Shown one piece after another: positions 1 to 8,253 of a stretch of 64,000 nucleotides of DNA; position 1 is the first letter of the stretch, and each line of letters opens with the position of its first letter. The notes under the pieces are model-generated. The model was not told the DNA's origin. It saw only the letters and a program-made list of their open reading frames with translations, and did not search any database. The translations under genes and the position numbers were made by a program. Source of the DNA: an uncultured Candidatus Melainabacteria bacterium (GTDB taxonomy: Bacteria > Cyanobacteriota > Vampirovibrionia > Gastranaerophilales > Gastranaerophilaceae); contig CAKURL010000004.1 in the NCBI GenBank assembly GCA_934675685.1, positions 1 to 64,000 of the forward strand. The letters run 5' to 3'.

Positions 1-58
1 TGTGCCCTCCTGTGCCGCCACCTGTTATGAAATATATATCTTTATTTTGATTAGACAT
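1..58 (-). CDS. murG: MurG, N-terminal fragment (cut by window edge)
   Basis: The first 19 codons of a minus-strand gene are visible, from an ATG at 58. They read MSNQNKDIYFITGGGTGGH, and the GGGTGGH glycine-rich loop is the N-terminal signature of the UDP-GlcNAc:undecaprenyl-PP-MurNAc-pentapeptide transferase that makes lipid II at the inner membrane face. The ATG overlaps the ftsW stop (ATGTCTAA), suggesting translational coupling, and the gene order ftsW-murG is the classical dcw order. The rest of the gene lies outside the window. Confidence 0.88.
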   Translation of the reverse strand, partial: MSNQNKDIYFITGGGTGGH

Positions 59-1199
59 AATGAACTATCCTTTGTACTCTTTTTTTGGAGATGTTAATCA
101 AAACTCCAATCATACACATTGAAACAAACAAGCTTGAACCCCCGTAGCTCACAAAAGGAAGAGGAATCCCCGTCGCAGGGACGAAGGAACTCGCTACAGA
201 CATATTTGTGAAAGCTTGGAAACAAATAGAAAAAGTAATTCCCACCGCAAGAAGCTTTCCAAACATATCAGGGCATTTTTTTGCTATTCTAAAGCCCCTG
301 TGAAGCAAAACTCCAAACAAGCAAACTAAAAAGAAACACCCTAAAAAGCCAAATTCTTCTCCAATTACGGCAAAAATGAAGTCTGTGTGACCTTCTGGAA
401 GCCAAGAAAGCTTTTGTTTAGAATTTCCAAAGCCAACCCCAAAAATCCCTCCGGAAGAAAAAGCAACCATGGATTGGATAATGTTGTATCCTGCGCCCAA
501 AGCGTCAGAGAAAGGATCCCACCAAACTTTTATACGTTGCAATTGGTAATCTCTAATTGTAAGAGCCACAACTCCAAGCCCAGCGAGGGTTGTCGTTGTG
601 ATGATTTTTGTGGCACCTCCTGACACATAATACATCGCCAAAGAAGTCATCAAAAGCAAAATTATCATAGACAAATTTGGCTGTTTATAAATCAAAAGGA
701 GCATAAAAGCAAACATAAAGTAAAAAGGATATTTCCTTGAATCCAAAATTGTGCAATTTTTGGAAAATAAAGTCGCAAAATATAATACTAAAGCAGGCTT
801 TGCCATCTCGGAAGGCTGAAACTGCAAAGGCCCGATTACAAGCCATCTTTTCGCTTCATTTACCGTGACCCCCAAAGGCGAAAATTGCACCAAAGCCAAA
901 GCGCCAAGGACAACCATAGCCAAAATCCCAGCAAAAGGCTTTAGCTTTTTATAATCATATTTTGAAAAAAAATAAGCTCCGCCAATACCTGCCGCAAACC
1001 AGATTAACTGTTTCAAAGTAAAGCTAAAAGGATTATCTCCAAGCCCAATCGCCTTTGGAGCAGAGGCCGAAAACACTGCCATAATGCCAAAAACAATTAT
1101 AAACAAAGACACAATAACTAATATGTTGTCAGGAGGCGTTTGCGCAAAAGTTGTGTCCGTGTAGGCTGTTTGGTTTTTGTTATTTTTTTGATAATACAT
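51..1199 (-). CDS. ftsW: FtsW, SEDS-family peptidoglycan glycosyltransferase of the divisome
   Basis: A polytopic membrane protein of 382 residues. SEDS hallmarks are present: FQPSEMAKPALVLYFA, then GVGFGNSKQKLSWLPEGH followed by TDFIFAVIGEE, and PLPFVSYGGSS near the C-terminus. The family polymerises lipid II at the septum. I chose the start at 1199 (MYYQKNNKN); the open frame extends to 1280, but that would place 27 extra residues inside murD. The gene overlaps the murD stop by 20 bases and lies between murD and murG, which favours FtsW over RodA. Confidence 0.93.
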   Translation of the reverse strand: MYYQKNNKNQTAYTDTTFAQTPPDNILVIVSLFIIVFGIMAVFSASAPKAIGLGDNPFSFTLKQLIWFAAGIGGAYFFSKYDYKKLKPFAGILAMVVLGALALVQFSPLGVTVNEAKRWLVIGPLQFQPSEMAKPALVLYFATLFSKNCTILDSRKYPFYFMFAFMLLLIYKQPNLSMIILLLMTSLAMYYVSGGATKIITTTTLAGLGVVALTIRDYQLQRIKVWWDPFSDALGAGYNIIQSMVAFSSGGIFGVGFGNSKQKLSWLPEGHTDFIFAVIGEEFGFLGCFFLVCLFGVLLHRGFRIAKKCPDMFGKLLAVGITFSICFQAFTNMSVASSFVPATGIPLPFVSYGGSSLFVSMCMIGVLINISKKRVQRIVHYV

Positions 1200-2532
1200 A
1201 ATTTCTAAAAGCTTCTCCTCTTTTTTCATAGCTTTCAAACATATCAAAACTTGCGCACGCAGGCGACAAAAGAACAACATCGGGTCTGCCTAGGCTTGCT
1301 ATATCTATTGCTTCTTCTAAAGTCTTAGCATTTACAATGTTTAAATAGCCTTTAGAAGACAAAGCCTCTCTAAACCTTTTTGTTGCTTCCCCGATTAAAA
1401 TCACTTTTGAAATTTTCTCTTTTACAGCATTCACAAAGTCATCTAAAGAAGTCATTTTGTCTCTGCCTCCTGCAATTAAAACGACATCTTTGTCTTTAAA
1501 AGAATTTATAGCAACAATGCTTGCTTCTGGGTTTGTCCCTTTCGAATCGTTGTAATAATCTGTTCCTTCGATTGTTCGAACAAATTCAAGCCTATGTTCA
1601 ATAGAATTAAATTCTCTTAGGGCATTTGCGATTTTTTCTGTTTCCATGCCGGCAATCTTAGAGGCCAAAATAGCACACATTGCGTTTTGAATATTATGAG
1701 GGCCAATAATTTTGAGCTCATTTGCTTTTATGATTTCTTCTCCATCTAAAATAATTTTTCCATCATCAAGATAAATGCAATTTTCAAAATCTTGTTTATT
1801 CAAAGAAAAATAATAAACTTTTGCTTTGATTTCTTTACCCAGTTGCCTTGTTTTTGGGTCGTCATAATTCAAGATTGCAAAAGAATTTTCGTCCATGTTT
1901 CTAAACATTTTTGCTTTTGCTTCAAAATAATTGTCCAAGCTCTTGTGCCACAAAATGTGGTCAGGAGTCAAATTGCAAAAAATCCCAATTTTAGGAGCAA
2001 AAGAATTTGAATAGAATAGTTGGTATGAACTTGCTTCCACAACAAAATAATCTACTCCGCTATCGAGATATTCAATAGGGCTAATTCCAATGTTTCCGCA
2101 ATATGGGGCTAGGAATTGTTTAGATAAAATGAAAGAAGTCAAAGCGGTCGTTGTGGTTTTGCCGTTTGTTCCTGTGATTGCAATCATTTTTTCTCTTTGA
2201 GTGAAAGAGCAATATTCGATGTCAGAAAAATAGTTTATGTTTCTTTCTCTTAATTTTTGAAGTGCGATTGAATCTTGTGGAATTGAAGGGCTCAAAATGC
2301 AAAATATAGAGCCATCTATAAATTCGTCGCTATGGCCTCCGAATTCGATTTTTATACCTTCTTTTGTTAATTCTTCATAAATATCTCTATTTTTTTCTTT
2401 TAATTCAGAGCTTTCAGAGATATATACATCTACTCCTCTTTTTTTGAAATATTTTGCCGCGGCAATTCCTGTTTTGGAAAAACCTAAAATTAAAACTTTT
2501 TTATTTCGTAAATTATTAACTTCCATTTTCAT
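1180..2532 (-). CDS. murD: UDP-N-acetylmuramoyl-L-alanine--D-glutamate ligase MurD
   Basis: Cytoplasmic ATP-dependent Mur ligase of 450 residues, of usual length. It adds D-Glu to UDP-MurNAc-L-Ala. The N-terminal Rossmann-like start (KKVLILGFSKTGIAAAKYF) is typical of MurD, the central ATP loop is AITGTNGKTTTTALT, and YYNDSKGTNPEA is the conserved segment at the centre/C-domain junction. It lies 9 bases downstream of mraY and overlaps ftsW, consistent with one dcw transcript starting upstream of murF. Confidence 0.95.
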   Translation of the reverse strand: MKMEVNNLRNKKVLILGFSKTGIAAAKYFKKRGVDVYISESSELKEKNRDIYEELTKEGIKIEFGGHSDEFIDGSIFCILSPSIPQDSIALQKLRERNINYFSDIEYCSFTQREKMIAITGTNGKTTTTALTSFILSKQFLAPYCGNIGISPIEYLDSGVDYFVVEASSYQLFYSNSFAPKIGIFCNLTPDHILWHKSLDNYFEAKAKMFRNMDENSFAILNYDDPKTRQLGKEIKAKVYYFSLNKQDFENCIYLDDGKIILDGEEIIKANELKIIGPHNIQNAMCAILASKIAGMETEKIANALREFNSIEHRLEFVRTIEGTDYYNDSKGTNPEASIVAINSFKDKDVVLIAGGRDKMTSLDDFVNAVKEKISKVILIGEATKRFREALSSKGYLNIVNAKTLEEAIDIASLGRPDVVLLSPACASFDMFESYEKRGEAFRNYVLSKK

Positions 2533-2541
2533 ACCTAAAAA

Positions 2542-3513
2542 TTAGCCTTTAAAATAATAAAAATAATAAACCAAAACACTAATCAAACAAGAAACAAAAG
2601 TCACCATAGAAAAAGCAACTACAATCTTGTTTTCAGACCAGTTTGAAAGCTCGAAATGATGGTGAATTGGGCTCATTTTAAAAACCCTTTTTCCAGTCAA
2701 CTTAAAGCTTGTAACTTGTATCATTACAGACAAAGTTTCTGTGATAAAAATTATGGCAATTGGAATAAGCCATAATTCAAATTTTCCCATTATCGCAATC
2801 GTCGCAAGCAAACCTCCTAAGGCCAAAGAACCTGTGTCTCCCATAAAGATTTTAGCAGGTTTTTTATTGTAATATAAAAAGCCAAGGCAAGAAAAACTTG
2901 CGGCAATAGAAATTATAGCAAGGTCAATGTTATTGTTTAAAAAGCAAATAATGGCACACGCCAAAAAAGCAATCACACTAGAAGTCCCAGCAAGGCCATC
3001 AAGCCCGTCTGTGAGGTTCACGGCGTTTGATGCTCCCACCATCATAAACACAACAAAAATAGGATAAAACCAACCCAAATCAAAGCTGAAATTCAAGAAA
3101 GAAACTTCTGTTTGATTTGAAAATATAATATAAAAAGCAGGAAGCATAGCAACTGCGATTTGAAGCATTAATTTAGCTTTTGCAGGAAGCCCTAAGTTAT
3201 GTTGTGCTTTGATTTTTTTGATGTCATCTTCAAAACCTGTAAATGTATAAAAAATCAAAGTCATAATGACGATAATCGCCCTTGTGGTCGTCTTTTGCGC
3301 CATAAAAAGAACAACCAAGGAAGCTATAATTATAGATAAAACTATAAAAACGCCACCCGTCGTCGGGGTTTTTTCTTTATATGCATGCATTGAAGCCACT
3401 TCGTCTCTCAAATATTGAGAATATGCTTTCTTTTTCATAAAAGCGATATAAGGAATTCCAAAAAGCAAACTTAAAACTATCGCGATTAAAGCCGCTATAC
3501 TAATCATTATCAT
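2542..3513 (-). CDS. mraY: Phospho-MurNAc-pentapeptide transferase MraY
   Basis: Integral membrane enzyme of 323 residues with about ten hydrophobic segments. It transfers phospho-MurNAc-pentapeptide to undecaprenyl phosphate to form lipid I. Family motifs are visible: FEDDIKK with the Asp pair, NAVNLTDGLDGLAG, IFMGDTGSLALGG and SPIHHHFELS near the C-terminus. The start at 3513 (MIMIS) overlaps the murF stop by 14 bases; an ATG two codons later is equally possible. Confidence 0.96.
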   Translation of the reverse strand: MIMISIAALIAIVLSLLFGIPYIAFMKKKAYSQYLRDEVASMHAYKEKTPTTGGVFIVLSIIIASLVVLFMAQKTTTRAIIVIMTLIFYTFTGFEDDIKKIKAQHNLGLPAKAKLMLQIAVAMLPAFYIIFSNQTEVSFLNFSFDLGWFYPIFVVFMMVGASNAVNLTDGLDGLAGTSSVIAFLACAIICFLNNNIDLAIISIAASFSCLGFLYYNKKPAKIFMGDTGSLALGGLLATIAIMGKFELWLIPIAIIFITETLSVMIQVTSFKLTGKRVFKMSPIHHHFELSNWSENKIVVAFSMVTFVSCLISVLVYYFYYFKG

Positions 3514-4834
3514 AATTTTTCACCATTTCAATTATTTGTTCGAATTTCATTGAGCGAGACGCTTTTAATAATATTGTCGTGTTTTCTTTGATGTTTTCAA
3601 CAATATATTTTGCGCATTCTTCTGAAGTCTTGAATTCTTCACTGTCTAAAGTTGTGTTTCTTGCGATGTGGCGCGCCAAGGAGCCTACTGTGAGCAATTT
3701 AATTCCGCTATAATTAGACAAAAATTCGCCAACTTCTTTGTGATATTTAATTTCGTCTTTTCCAAGCTCGCCCATATCCCCCAAAACAAGCACGATTGGC
3801 TTAGGATATACAGACAAAAATGTCTTTAAAACAGCGTTCATGGATTCCGGGTTCGCATTATAGCTGTCGTTTATAAAAGTAATGTTTCTTACTTGGGTTT
3901 TTTCCCATCTTTTTTCGATAGGTTTATAGTTCAAAAGCCCTTTTTTGATATTTTCGATTTTAATACCTTTATTTAAAGCAGCTTCAATCACCAAAAGCGC
4001 GTTGGAGATATTATATTCTCCCGTTTGAGTGATTTCAAAAGTTTCACCTTTATAGTCAAATTTTGTTGACTCAAGGGCGATTTTGGCATTTTTAACGTCT
4101 TTTAAAGATGTGTAAATTTTTTCACCTTCAAAGTTTAGGTTTTCTTTGATTTGAGGACAATCAACGCCAATAAAAAGCCCGTCTTTTTTCAAATTTTTTA
4201 CTATTTCGCATTTTGCAATTGCGATATTTTTTAAAGTCCCAAGCCTTTCAACGTGTGCCGAGCCAATGTTTGAAATGACTGCCACATCTGGGTTTGAATA
4301 ATTAGACAAAAGCTCGATTTCGCCTAAATTCCTCATTCCCATTTCGACTATCACAACTTCCGTGTCCTCTGGCATGGTGAACATCGTTTCGCAAAGGCCA
4401 ATTTCGTTGTTGTGGTTTAAATATGTCTTGTGCGTTTTAAATTGAGTCGAAAACACGCTATAGAACATTTCTTTTGTAGTTGTTTTTCCGCAAGAGCCAG
4501 TGATTGCAATAGTTAGGGGGTTAATTTTGTTTCTTATATATCTTGCTAATTCCAAATACGCAACAAGGGAATTTTTAACATAAATCACAAAATCAGCGTC
4601 CTTGTTAATTTTGAATTTGTCTTGGGTGAAATAGCCCCTTGCCCCCAAAGCCAAGGCTTTGTCTATGAAATTATGTCCGTCAAAGTTTTCCCCTCTCAAA
4701 GGAAGATAGACGTCATTTGGGTTTAATTTTCTTGTATCTGTTGAAATGTTGAATTTATTTGAATTGCAATCTTCTTTTTTATATAAAATTTCGCAATCTA
4801 AACACTTTATGATTTCTTCTAAATTAAATTGCAA
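3500..4834 (-). CDS. murF: UDP-N-acetylmuramoyl-tripeptide--D-alanyl-D-alanine ligase MurF
   Basis: Mur ligase of 444 residues. ATP loop AITGSCGKTTTKEMF lies around residue 110, and FINDSYNANPESM corresponds to the C-domain junction. It adds D-Ala-D-Ala to complete the cytoplasmic pentapeptide precursor. The start codon is TTG (4832-4834), supported by AGGAGA a few bases upstream. It is the first gene of the murF-mraY-murD-ftsW-murG run and is divergent from yajQ, so its promoter should lie in the 107-base gap. No murE is present here. Confidence 0.94.
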   Translation of the reverse strand: MQFNLEEIIKCLDCEILYKKEDCNSNKFNISTDTRKLNPNDVYLPLRGENFDGHNFIDKALALGARGYFTQDKFKINKDADFVIYVKNSLVAYLELARYIRNKINPLTIAITGSCGKTTTKEMFYSVFSTQFKTHKTYLNHNNEIGLCETMFTMPEDTEVVIVEMGMRNLGEIELLSNYSNPDVAVISNIGSAHVERLGTLKNIAIAKCEIVKNLKKDGLFIGVDCPQIKENLNFEGEKIYTSLKDVKNAKIALESTKFDYKGETFEITQTGEYNISNALLVIEAALNKGIKIENIKKGLLNYKPIEKRWEKTQVRNITFINDSYNANPESMNAVLKTFLSVYPKPIVLVLGDMGELGKDEIKYHKEVGEFLSNYSGIKLLTVGSLARHIARNTTLDSEEFKTSEECAKYIVENIKENTTILLKASRSMKFEQIIEMVKNYDND

Positions 4835-4889
4835 AGTTTTCTCCTGATAAAAATGTCATATAAAATTATTCTATCTCAAAATTAGCTTC

Positions 4890-4917
4890 TTACAAGTTAT
4901 TTTATTTATGGTATAAT
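4890..4917 (+). promoter_or_regulatory. Promoter of yajQ
   Basis: TTACAA at 4890-4895, a 16-base spacer and a perfect TATAAT at 4912-4917 form a sigma-70-type promoter 25 bases upstream of the yajQ ATG. AAAGGAG at about 4929-4935 supplies a strong Shine-Dalgarno sequence. Confidence 0.7.
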
Positions 4918-4941
4918 AAATCTTAAAAAAGGAGAAAGAAA

Positions 4942-5442
4942 ATGGCTAAAGACGCAAGTTTTGACGTAGTTTCGGAATTCGACAAACAAGAATTAACAAA
5001 CGCAGTTGACCAAGTTAAAAGAGAATTAAACACAAGATTTGACCTAAAAGGCTCAAATTCCGATATCTCTTTAGAAGAAGACAAAGCTATCAATATCACA
5101 ACCCAAGACGAAATGAAGCTTAAAAATATTTACGATATTTTACAATCAAAATTAATCAAAAGAAATCTTTCTCTTAAAATTTTAGACCCTCAAAAATTCG
5201 AAAACGCTTTGGGCGGAAACGTTAAACAAGAAATCAAGTTGAAAAAAGGCTTGACTACAGAATTGGCAAAAAAGATTGTTTCAATCATTAAAGATTCGAA
5301 AATCAAAGTCCAAGCGTCTATCCAAGGCGACTCCGTGAGAGTTTCCGGAAAAAATAGAGACGATTTGCAAGATGTGATTAAACTTTTAAGAAGCAAAGAA
5401 GACCAAATCGACGCCCCCTTACAATTCAATAATTATAGGTAA
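4942..5442 (+). CDS. yajQ: YajQ family cyclic-di-GMP/nucleotide-binding protein
   Basis: A 166-residue protein matching YajQ end to end. It begins KDASFDVVSEFDKQELTNAV, contains NTRFDLKGS and the GLTTELAKKIVSIIKDSKIKVQASIQ segment, and ends PLQFNNYR. In other bacteria the family is a cytoplasmic tandem ferredoxin-like-fold protein that binds nucleotide second messengers; the function here is inferred. The normal C-terminus is intact even though the repeat cluster starts inside its TAA stop codon. Confidence 0.93.
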   Translation: MAKDASFDVVSEFDKQELTNAVDQVKRELNTRFDLKGSNSDISLEEDKAINITTQDEMKLKNIYDILQSKLIKRNLSLKILDPQKFENALGGNVKQEIKLKKGLTTELAKKIVSIIKDSKIKVQASIQGDSVRVSGKNRDDLQDVIKLLRSKEDQIDAPLQFNNYR

Positions 5443-5786
5443 CCCGAGCAAAGTTGATGTGTGACGCGACGCGTCCACAGAAACAAGCGAGGGCAGATTT
5501 GTGCGAAGCTCGTGACGGCGGACTGATGAAGTCCGGCGGACAGAGCGCAGACCTTTAATGGGCGACGTAGGAGCGCAGGCAAAGCCGAGCACCACAGGAG
5601 CAAACCCGAATGAAGCGAATTTGTCGGGTTAGTAAACCCGACCTACTTAGTCCGACGGACTTGCCGAGCAAAATGAGGGCAAGCTGTGCGGAATATTTGA
5701 CGGCTGCGTAGAGCAGGCGGCAAATATGAAGACCTTAGATGGGCGACGTAAGAATTTTCGAAGAAAATTCCACAGGAGCAAGCCTG
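5441..5786 (+). repeat. Structured repeat cluster A (three hairpin-insert units)
   Basis: GC-richer intergenic DNA made of recurring modules. Three units share a left flank GCGACGT (or GATGT), a self-complementary insert and a right flank CCACAGGAGC. Unit 1 is 5456-5480 (stem GACGC, loop GAC, stem GCGTC; right flank only CCACAG). Unit 2 is 5562-5601 (imperfect insert around GGC-AAA-GCC). Unit 3 is 5743-5779 (GAATTTTC-GAA-GAAAATTC, perfect 8-bp stem). Between them lie a hairpin GTCGGGTT-AGTA-AACCCGAC (5623-5642) and GTCC-GAC-GGAC (5650-5660). The array starts inside the yajQ stop (TAACCCGAGC). No ORF here looks like a gene. Confidence 0.85.
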
Positions 5787-5806
5787 AAACAAGTAAACCC
5801 TTGTCC

Positions 5807-5895
5807 ACATTTAATAAAACAGTTCGTCATTCTGAAAAATTAGAAAAATAAACGATAGTGAAATTTTTCAATTTATTCAGAATCTCTAAAACATG
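5807..5895 (+). repeat. Second repeat family, copy 1 (ATTCTGAA/TTCAGAAT arms)
   Basis: Left arm ACATTTAATAAAACA continuing to CGTCATTCTGAA (ends 5836) and right arm TTCAGAATCTCTAAAACATG (5876-5895) enclose an insert of about 39 bases that is itself imperfectly self-complementary (AAATTAGAAAAAT against AATTTTTCAATTT). The same arms recur at 30371-30425 with a 5-base insert. The arms pair with each other through TTCTGAA/TTCAGAA. Confidence 0.75.
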
Positions 5896-5924
5896 GCATG
5901 CAAAAATTCAACATTGAATAAAGA

Positions 5925-5943
5925 CCCTGAAACTAGTTCAGGG
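5925..5943 (+). repeat. Hairpin CCCTGAA-ACTAG-TTCAGGG
   Basis: Perfect 7-bp inverted repeat with a 5-base loop followed by TGACG, of a kind often dispersed in bacterial intergenic DNA. It lies in the 690-base gap between yajQ and the XRE gene. There is no T-run, so it is not an obvious terminator. Confidence 0.55.
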
Positions 5944-5987
5944 TGACGATTTGCGGGATTTTTATCTATGTCACAACACTTAGTAGA

Positions 5988-6016
5988 AATTCAAAAAATA
6001 AACATCACAAAAGAAA
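5988..6016 (+). repeat. Shared end sequence, also at 30747-30774 (opposite strand)
   Basis: AATTCAAAAA-ATAAACATC-ACAAAAGAAA recurs on the minus strand at 30747-30774 with one A fewer in the A-run. A shorter plus-strand copy is at 30633-30650. It marks one edge of the repeat-rich gap; from 6017 to 6155 I see only AT-rich DNA without clear features. Confidence 0.6.
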
Positions 6017-6155
6017 TGCGAAGCCAGAGCAAAGCGAGCTCGCAATTGATAGACAACATCTTAATAAACTCTTCAACATATTTTATGAAGTATATATCAT
6101 AATACATGAACTTTAATTCATAGATTATTTTTTGTCAAGAAGTCATGATGAAACA

Positions 6156-6362
6156 ATGAAAGAAGATTTAAAAAAATTTGGAAAAATTATAAAATTAGAA
6201 CGAATTAAAAACGAATATTCGCAAGAAAAATTAGCAGAAATCGCAGGCGTCTCCCCAAGGACGATTTCTTTAATAGAATCCGGCTTGCAACACCCAAAAT
6301 TCTTTCTAGTTGCCAAATTGTCCAAAATTTTAAACTTTGATATCAACATCTTGCTTCAATAA
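6156..6362 (+). CDS. XRE-family helix-turn-helix regulator, small
   Basis: A 68-residue protein that is essentially a single Cro/C1-type HTH domain: LERIKNEYSQEKLAEIAGVS is helices 1-2, and SPRTISLIESGLQHPKF is the recognition helix and turn. I prefer the ATG at 6156 (MKEDLKKF) to the TTG at 6132, because the domain begins just after it. No clear Shine-Dalgarno sequence is visible. Its target is unknown; the flanking genes are the repeat cluster and the amylase. Confidence 0.75.
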   Translation: MKEDLKKFGKIIKLERIKNEYSQEKLAEIAGVSPRTISLIESGLQHPKFFLVAKLSKILNFDINILLQ

Positions 6363-6402
6363 AAATTTAAAAGGCCAACCTGTGCACAAAAACATTTTTC
6401 TT

Positions 6403-6415
6403 ATATACTTTATTT
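6403..6415 (+). promoter_or_regulatory. -10 box immediately upstream of the amylase ATG
   Basis: TATACT at 6403-6408 ends 7 bases before the ATG at 6416. Transcription from it would start at or next to the start codon, and no Shine-Dalgarno sequence is present, so the mRNA is probably leaderless. The -35 region (TGTGCA, 6381-6386) is weak. Confidence 0.45.
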
Positions 6416-7951
6416 ATGAAAAGAAGTTTACTTAGTATTTTTTTAGCAACAACATTATTAATAGCTCCCTCATATTCTAGGGAACACTTGTCTCAGCTTT
6501 TTTCAGACAACCAAGCAATAATCTACACGATTAACATCAGGAATTTTGGCGCAATCGACAAAGACCAAGATGGAATAATTGACCCCGAAAAAGGAGATGT
6601 TAGAGGAACTTTTGTGAATGCTCAAAAAAGACTTCCCGAGCTTCAAAAAGAAGGAATAAATACAGTTTATCTTCTTCCTATTACAAAAGTAGGAAAATTA
6701 AAAGCTTTAGGCACAGCAGGCTCTTTATATGCTCTAGATAGCTTTAATGAAATCGCACCTGAGCTCGACGATTTAAACAACGAAAAAACGGCACTAGAAG
6801 AAGCAAAAGATTTTGTAAAATATGCCCATGATTTAAATATAAATGTCATTTTGGATTTACCTTCTTGCGGGTCTTACGACCTTAGCTTGAATAAGCCCGA
6901 TTGGTTTATTCAAGAAAAAGATGATTTAAAAAACGAAGCAAAAATCCCAGCAGACTGGACAGATGTGCGCCTTTTTAAAGTCTTTGACGACGAACAAAAA
7001 GAAATCTTGAACAAAGAAACCCTAGAAAACTTCAAAAGCTTTGTTGATTTGGCGCAAAACATAGGCTTTGACGGCATAAGGGCAGATGTCGCTGCGATTA
7101 AACCTTATGTTTTTTGGAAAAATTTAATCGACTATGCAAAAAAGAAAAATCCAAATTTTGTCTTTATTGCAGAAGCAAGCCCCGCTTGGGATAATCCCGC
7201 GCCAAACGGAGTTTCTCATTATGCTTCAATTGATGAACTTTTAAACGCTGGGTTTGATGGATATTATGGAAGTTTTTCAGATTTTAAAAACTTAAAAACC
7301 AAAAAAGAATTCGACAAAAATGCAAATACAAATAGAAAAATTCTTCAAAAGCACAAAAACAAGGCAATTATGATTACCCTTGCGACCCACGACCAACAAG
7401 CCCCAATTTTAAGAGGGAAAAACTATTGGAATACAGTCCTTTGGCTTTCTTGCACTTTGCCTTTAAATACATATTTCTTAGATGGCTTTAAAGTGGGGGA
7501 CGATTTTACATACGAATACGAAAATAAACCTGCCCCAAAAACCTCAACAGACGACGAATTTTATTTTGTGCACTCCGGCATGTTTGACATTTTTAATTTT
7601 ACAGGCCCAATAAGGCCAAAACACCCAGAGCTCAAAAGCCAATATCTAAAAGCCATTCAATTTAAAAAGTCGAACTTAGATTTATATAAATTTGGAAAAT
7701 TTGAGCTTTTAAAAACAAATAATGAAAAAATTTATGGCTACACTTTGACTGTGAATAAAAAACAGCTTGCGGTTGTGGGGTCCTTAGAAGAAAAAGAAGA
7801 CCTTCAAGCAACAATAAAACCAAGCTATTTAAAAAAAGGGCATAAAATTTCTATAATAAATGCTACGGGTTCTTTTGAAAATACTAAAAATGCAATCAAA
7901 ACAACCCTAAAGCCATTAGAAATTAAAGTATATTTGATAACCCTAAATTAA
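6416..7951 (+). CDS. Secreted alpha-amylase family protein (GH13)
   Basis: A 511-residue protein with an N-terminal signal peptide (MKRSLLSIFLATTLLIAPSYS). A GH13 TIM barrel follows. GFDGIRADVA carries the nucleophile Asp near residue 223, FIAEASPAW the acid/base Glu near 251, and TLATHDQQAP the third catalytic Asp near 323. The early segment YTINIRNFG followed by a KDQDGIIDPEKGD stretch resembles the calcium-binding start of amylase barrels. The C-terminal roughly 90 residues look like a beta-sandwich. Likely role: hydrolysis of alpha-glucans outside the cytoplasm; the exact substrate cannot be read. Its TAA overlaps the convergent RHH gene's stop. Confidence 0.85.
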   Translation: MKRSLLSIFLATTLLIAPSYSREHLSQLFSDNQAIIYTINIRNFGAIDKDQDGIIDPEKGDVRGTFVNAQKRLPELQKEGINTVYLLPITKVGKLKALGTAGSLYALDSFNEIAPELDDLNNEKTALEEAKDFVKYAHDLNINVILDLPSCGSYDLSLNKPDWFIQEKDDLKNEAKIPADWTDVRLFKVFDDEQKEILNKETLENFKSFVDLAQNIGFDGIRADVAAIKPYVFWKNLIDYAKKKNPNFVFIAEASPAWDNPAPNGVSHYASIDELLNAGFDGYYGSFSDFKNLKTKKEFDKNANTNRKILQKHKNKAIMITLATHDQQAPILRGKNYWNTVLWLSCTLPLNTYFLDGFKVGDDFTYEYENKPAPKTSTDDEFYFVHSGMFDIFNFTGPIRPKHPELKSQYLKAIQFKKSNLDLYKFGKFELLKTNNEKIYGYTLTVNKKQLAVVGSLEEKEDLQATIKPSYLKKGHKISIINATGSFENTKNAIKTTLKPLEIKVYLITLN

Positions 7952-8136
7952 TCTAGCAAGTTTTCTAAAATAGAAGCGTTTTTCAAATCTTTTTTAGAAG
8001 CCACCCTTCTTGATTTTTGCATATATGTTCTAAGCGCTTCTCTTATAAGCTCCGAGCGAGTCCTTTGCTCGTTTTTTGCAATTTTATCTATTGATTCTAA
8101 AAAATTATCACTCATCGAAACCAATACTTTTGCCAT
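7948..8136 (-). CDS. Ribbon-helix-helix (CopG/Arc-type) DNA-binding protein
   Basis: A 62-residue protein. VLVSMSDNFLESIDKIAKN is the ribbon strand plus first helix, and TRSELIREALRTYMQKS is the second helix, the classical RHH fold. Such proteins dimerise and bind operators, often as autoregulators or antitoxins. No toxin-like partner is adjacent, so a simple repressor is likelier. AAGGAT before the ATG is a plausible ribosome binding site. The divergent ferritin-like gene is a possible target. Confidence 0.8.
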   Translation of the reverse strand: MAKVLVSMSDNFLESIDKIAKNEQRTRSELIREALRTYMQKSRRVASKKDLKNASILENLLD

Positions 8137-8206
8137 TTTTACCCAATCCTTATCTATTTAAGCTAATTATATCATATATTTATATTAGTTAAATTGTCTA
8201 ATTTGT

Positions 8207-8234
8207 TTAGATTTTAAAACATGCAAAAATCTAA
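8207..8234 (+). promoter_or_regulatory. Perfect 9-bp hairpin in the leader of the ferritin-like gene
   Basis: TTAGATTTT (8207-8215) and AAAATCTAA (8226-8234) can pair around a 10-base loop, ending 8 bases before the AAGGAG ribosome binding site. It could be an RNA control element or a DNA operator. The sequence alone does not decide. Confidence 0.4.
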
Positions 8235-8253
8235 TACATATAAAGGAGATGGT

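Noticed and set aside
7948..8136. RHH protein as antitoxin of a toxin-antitoxin pair
   Set aside because: No toxin-sized ORF is adjacent in the same direction; the neighbours are an amylase and a divergent ferritin-like gene.
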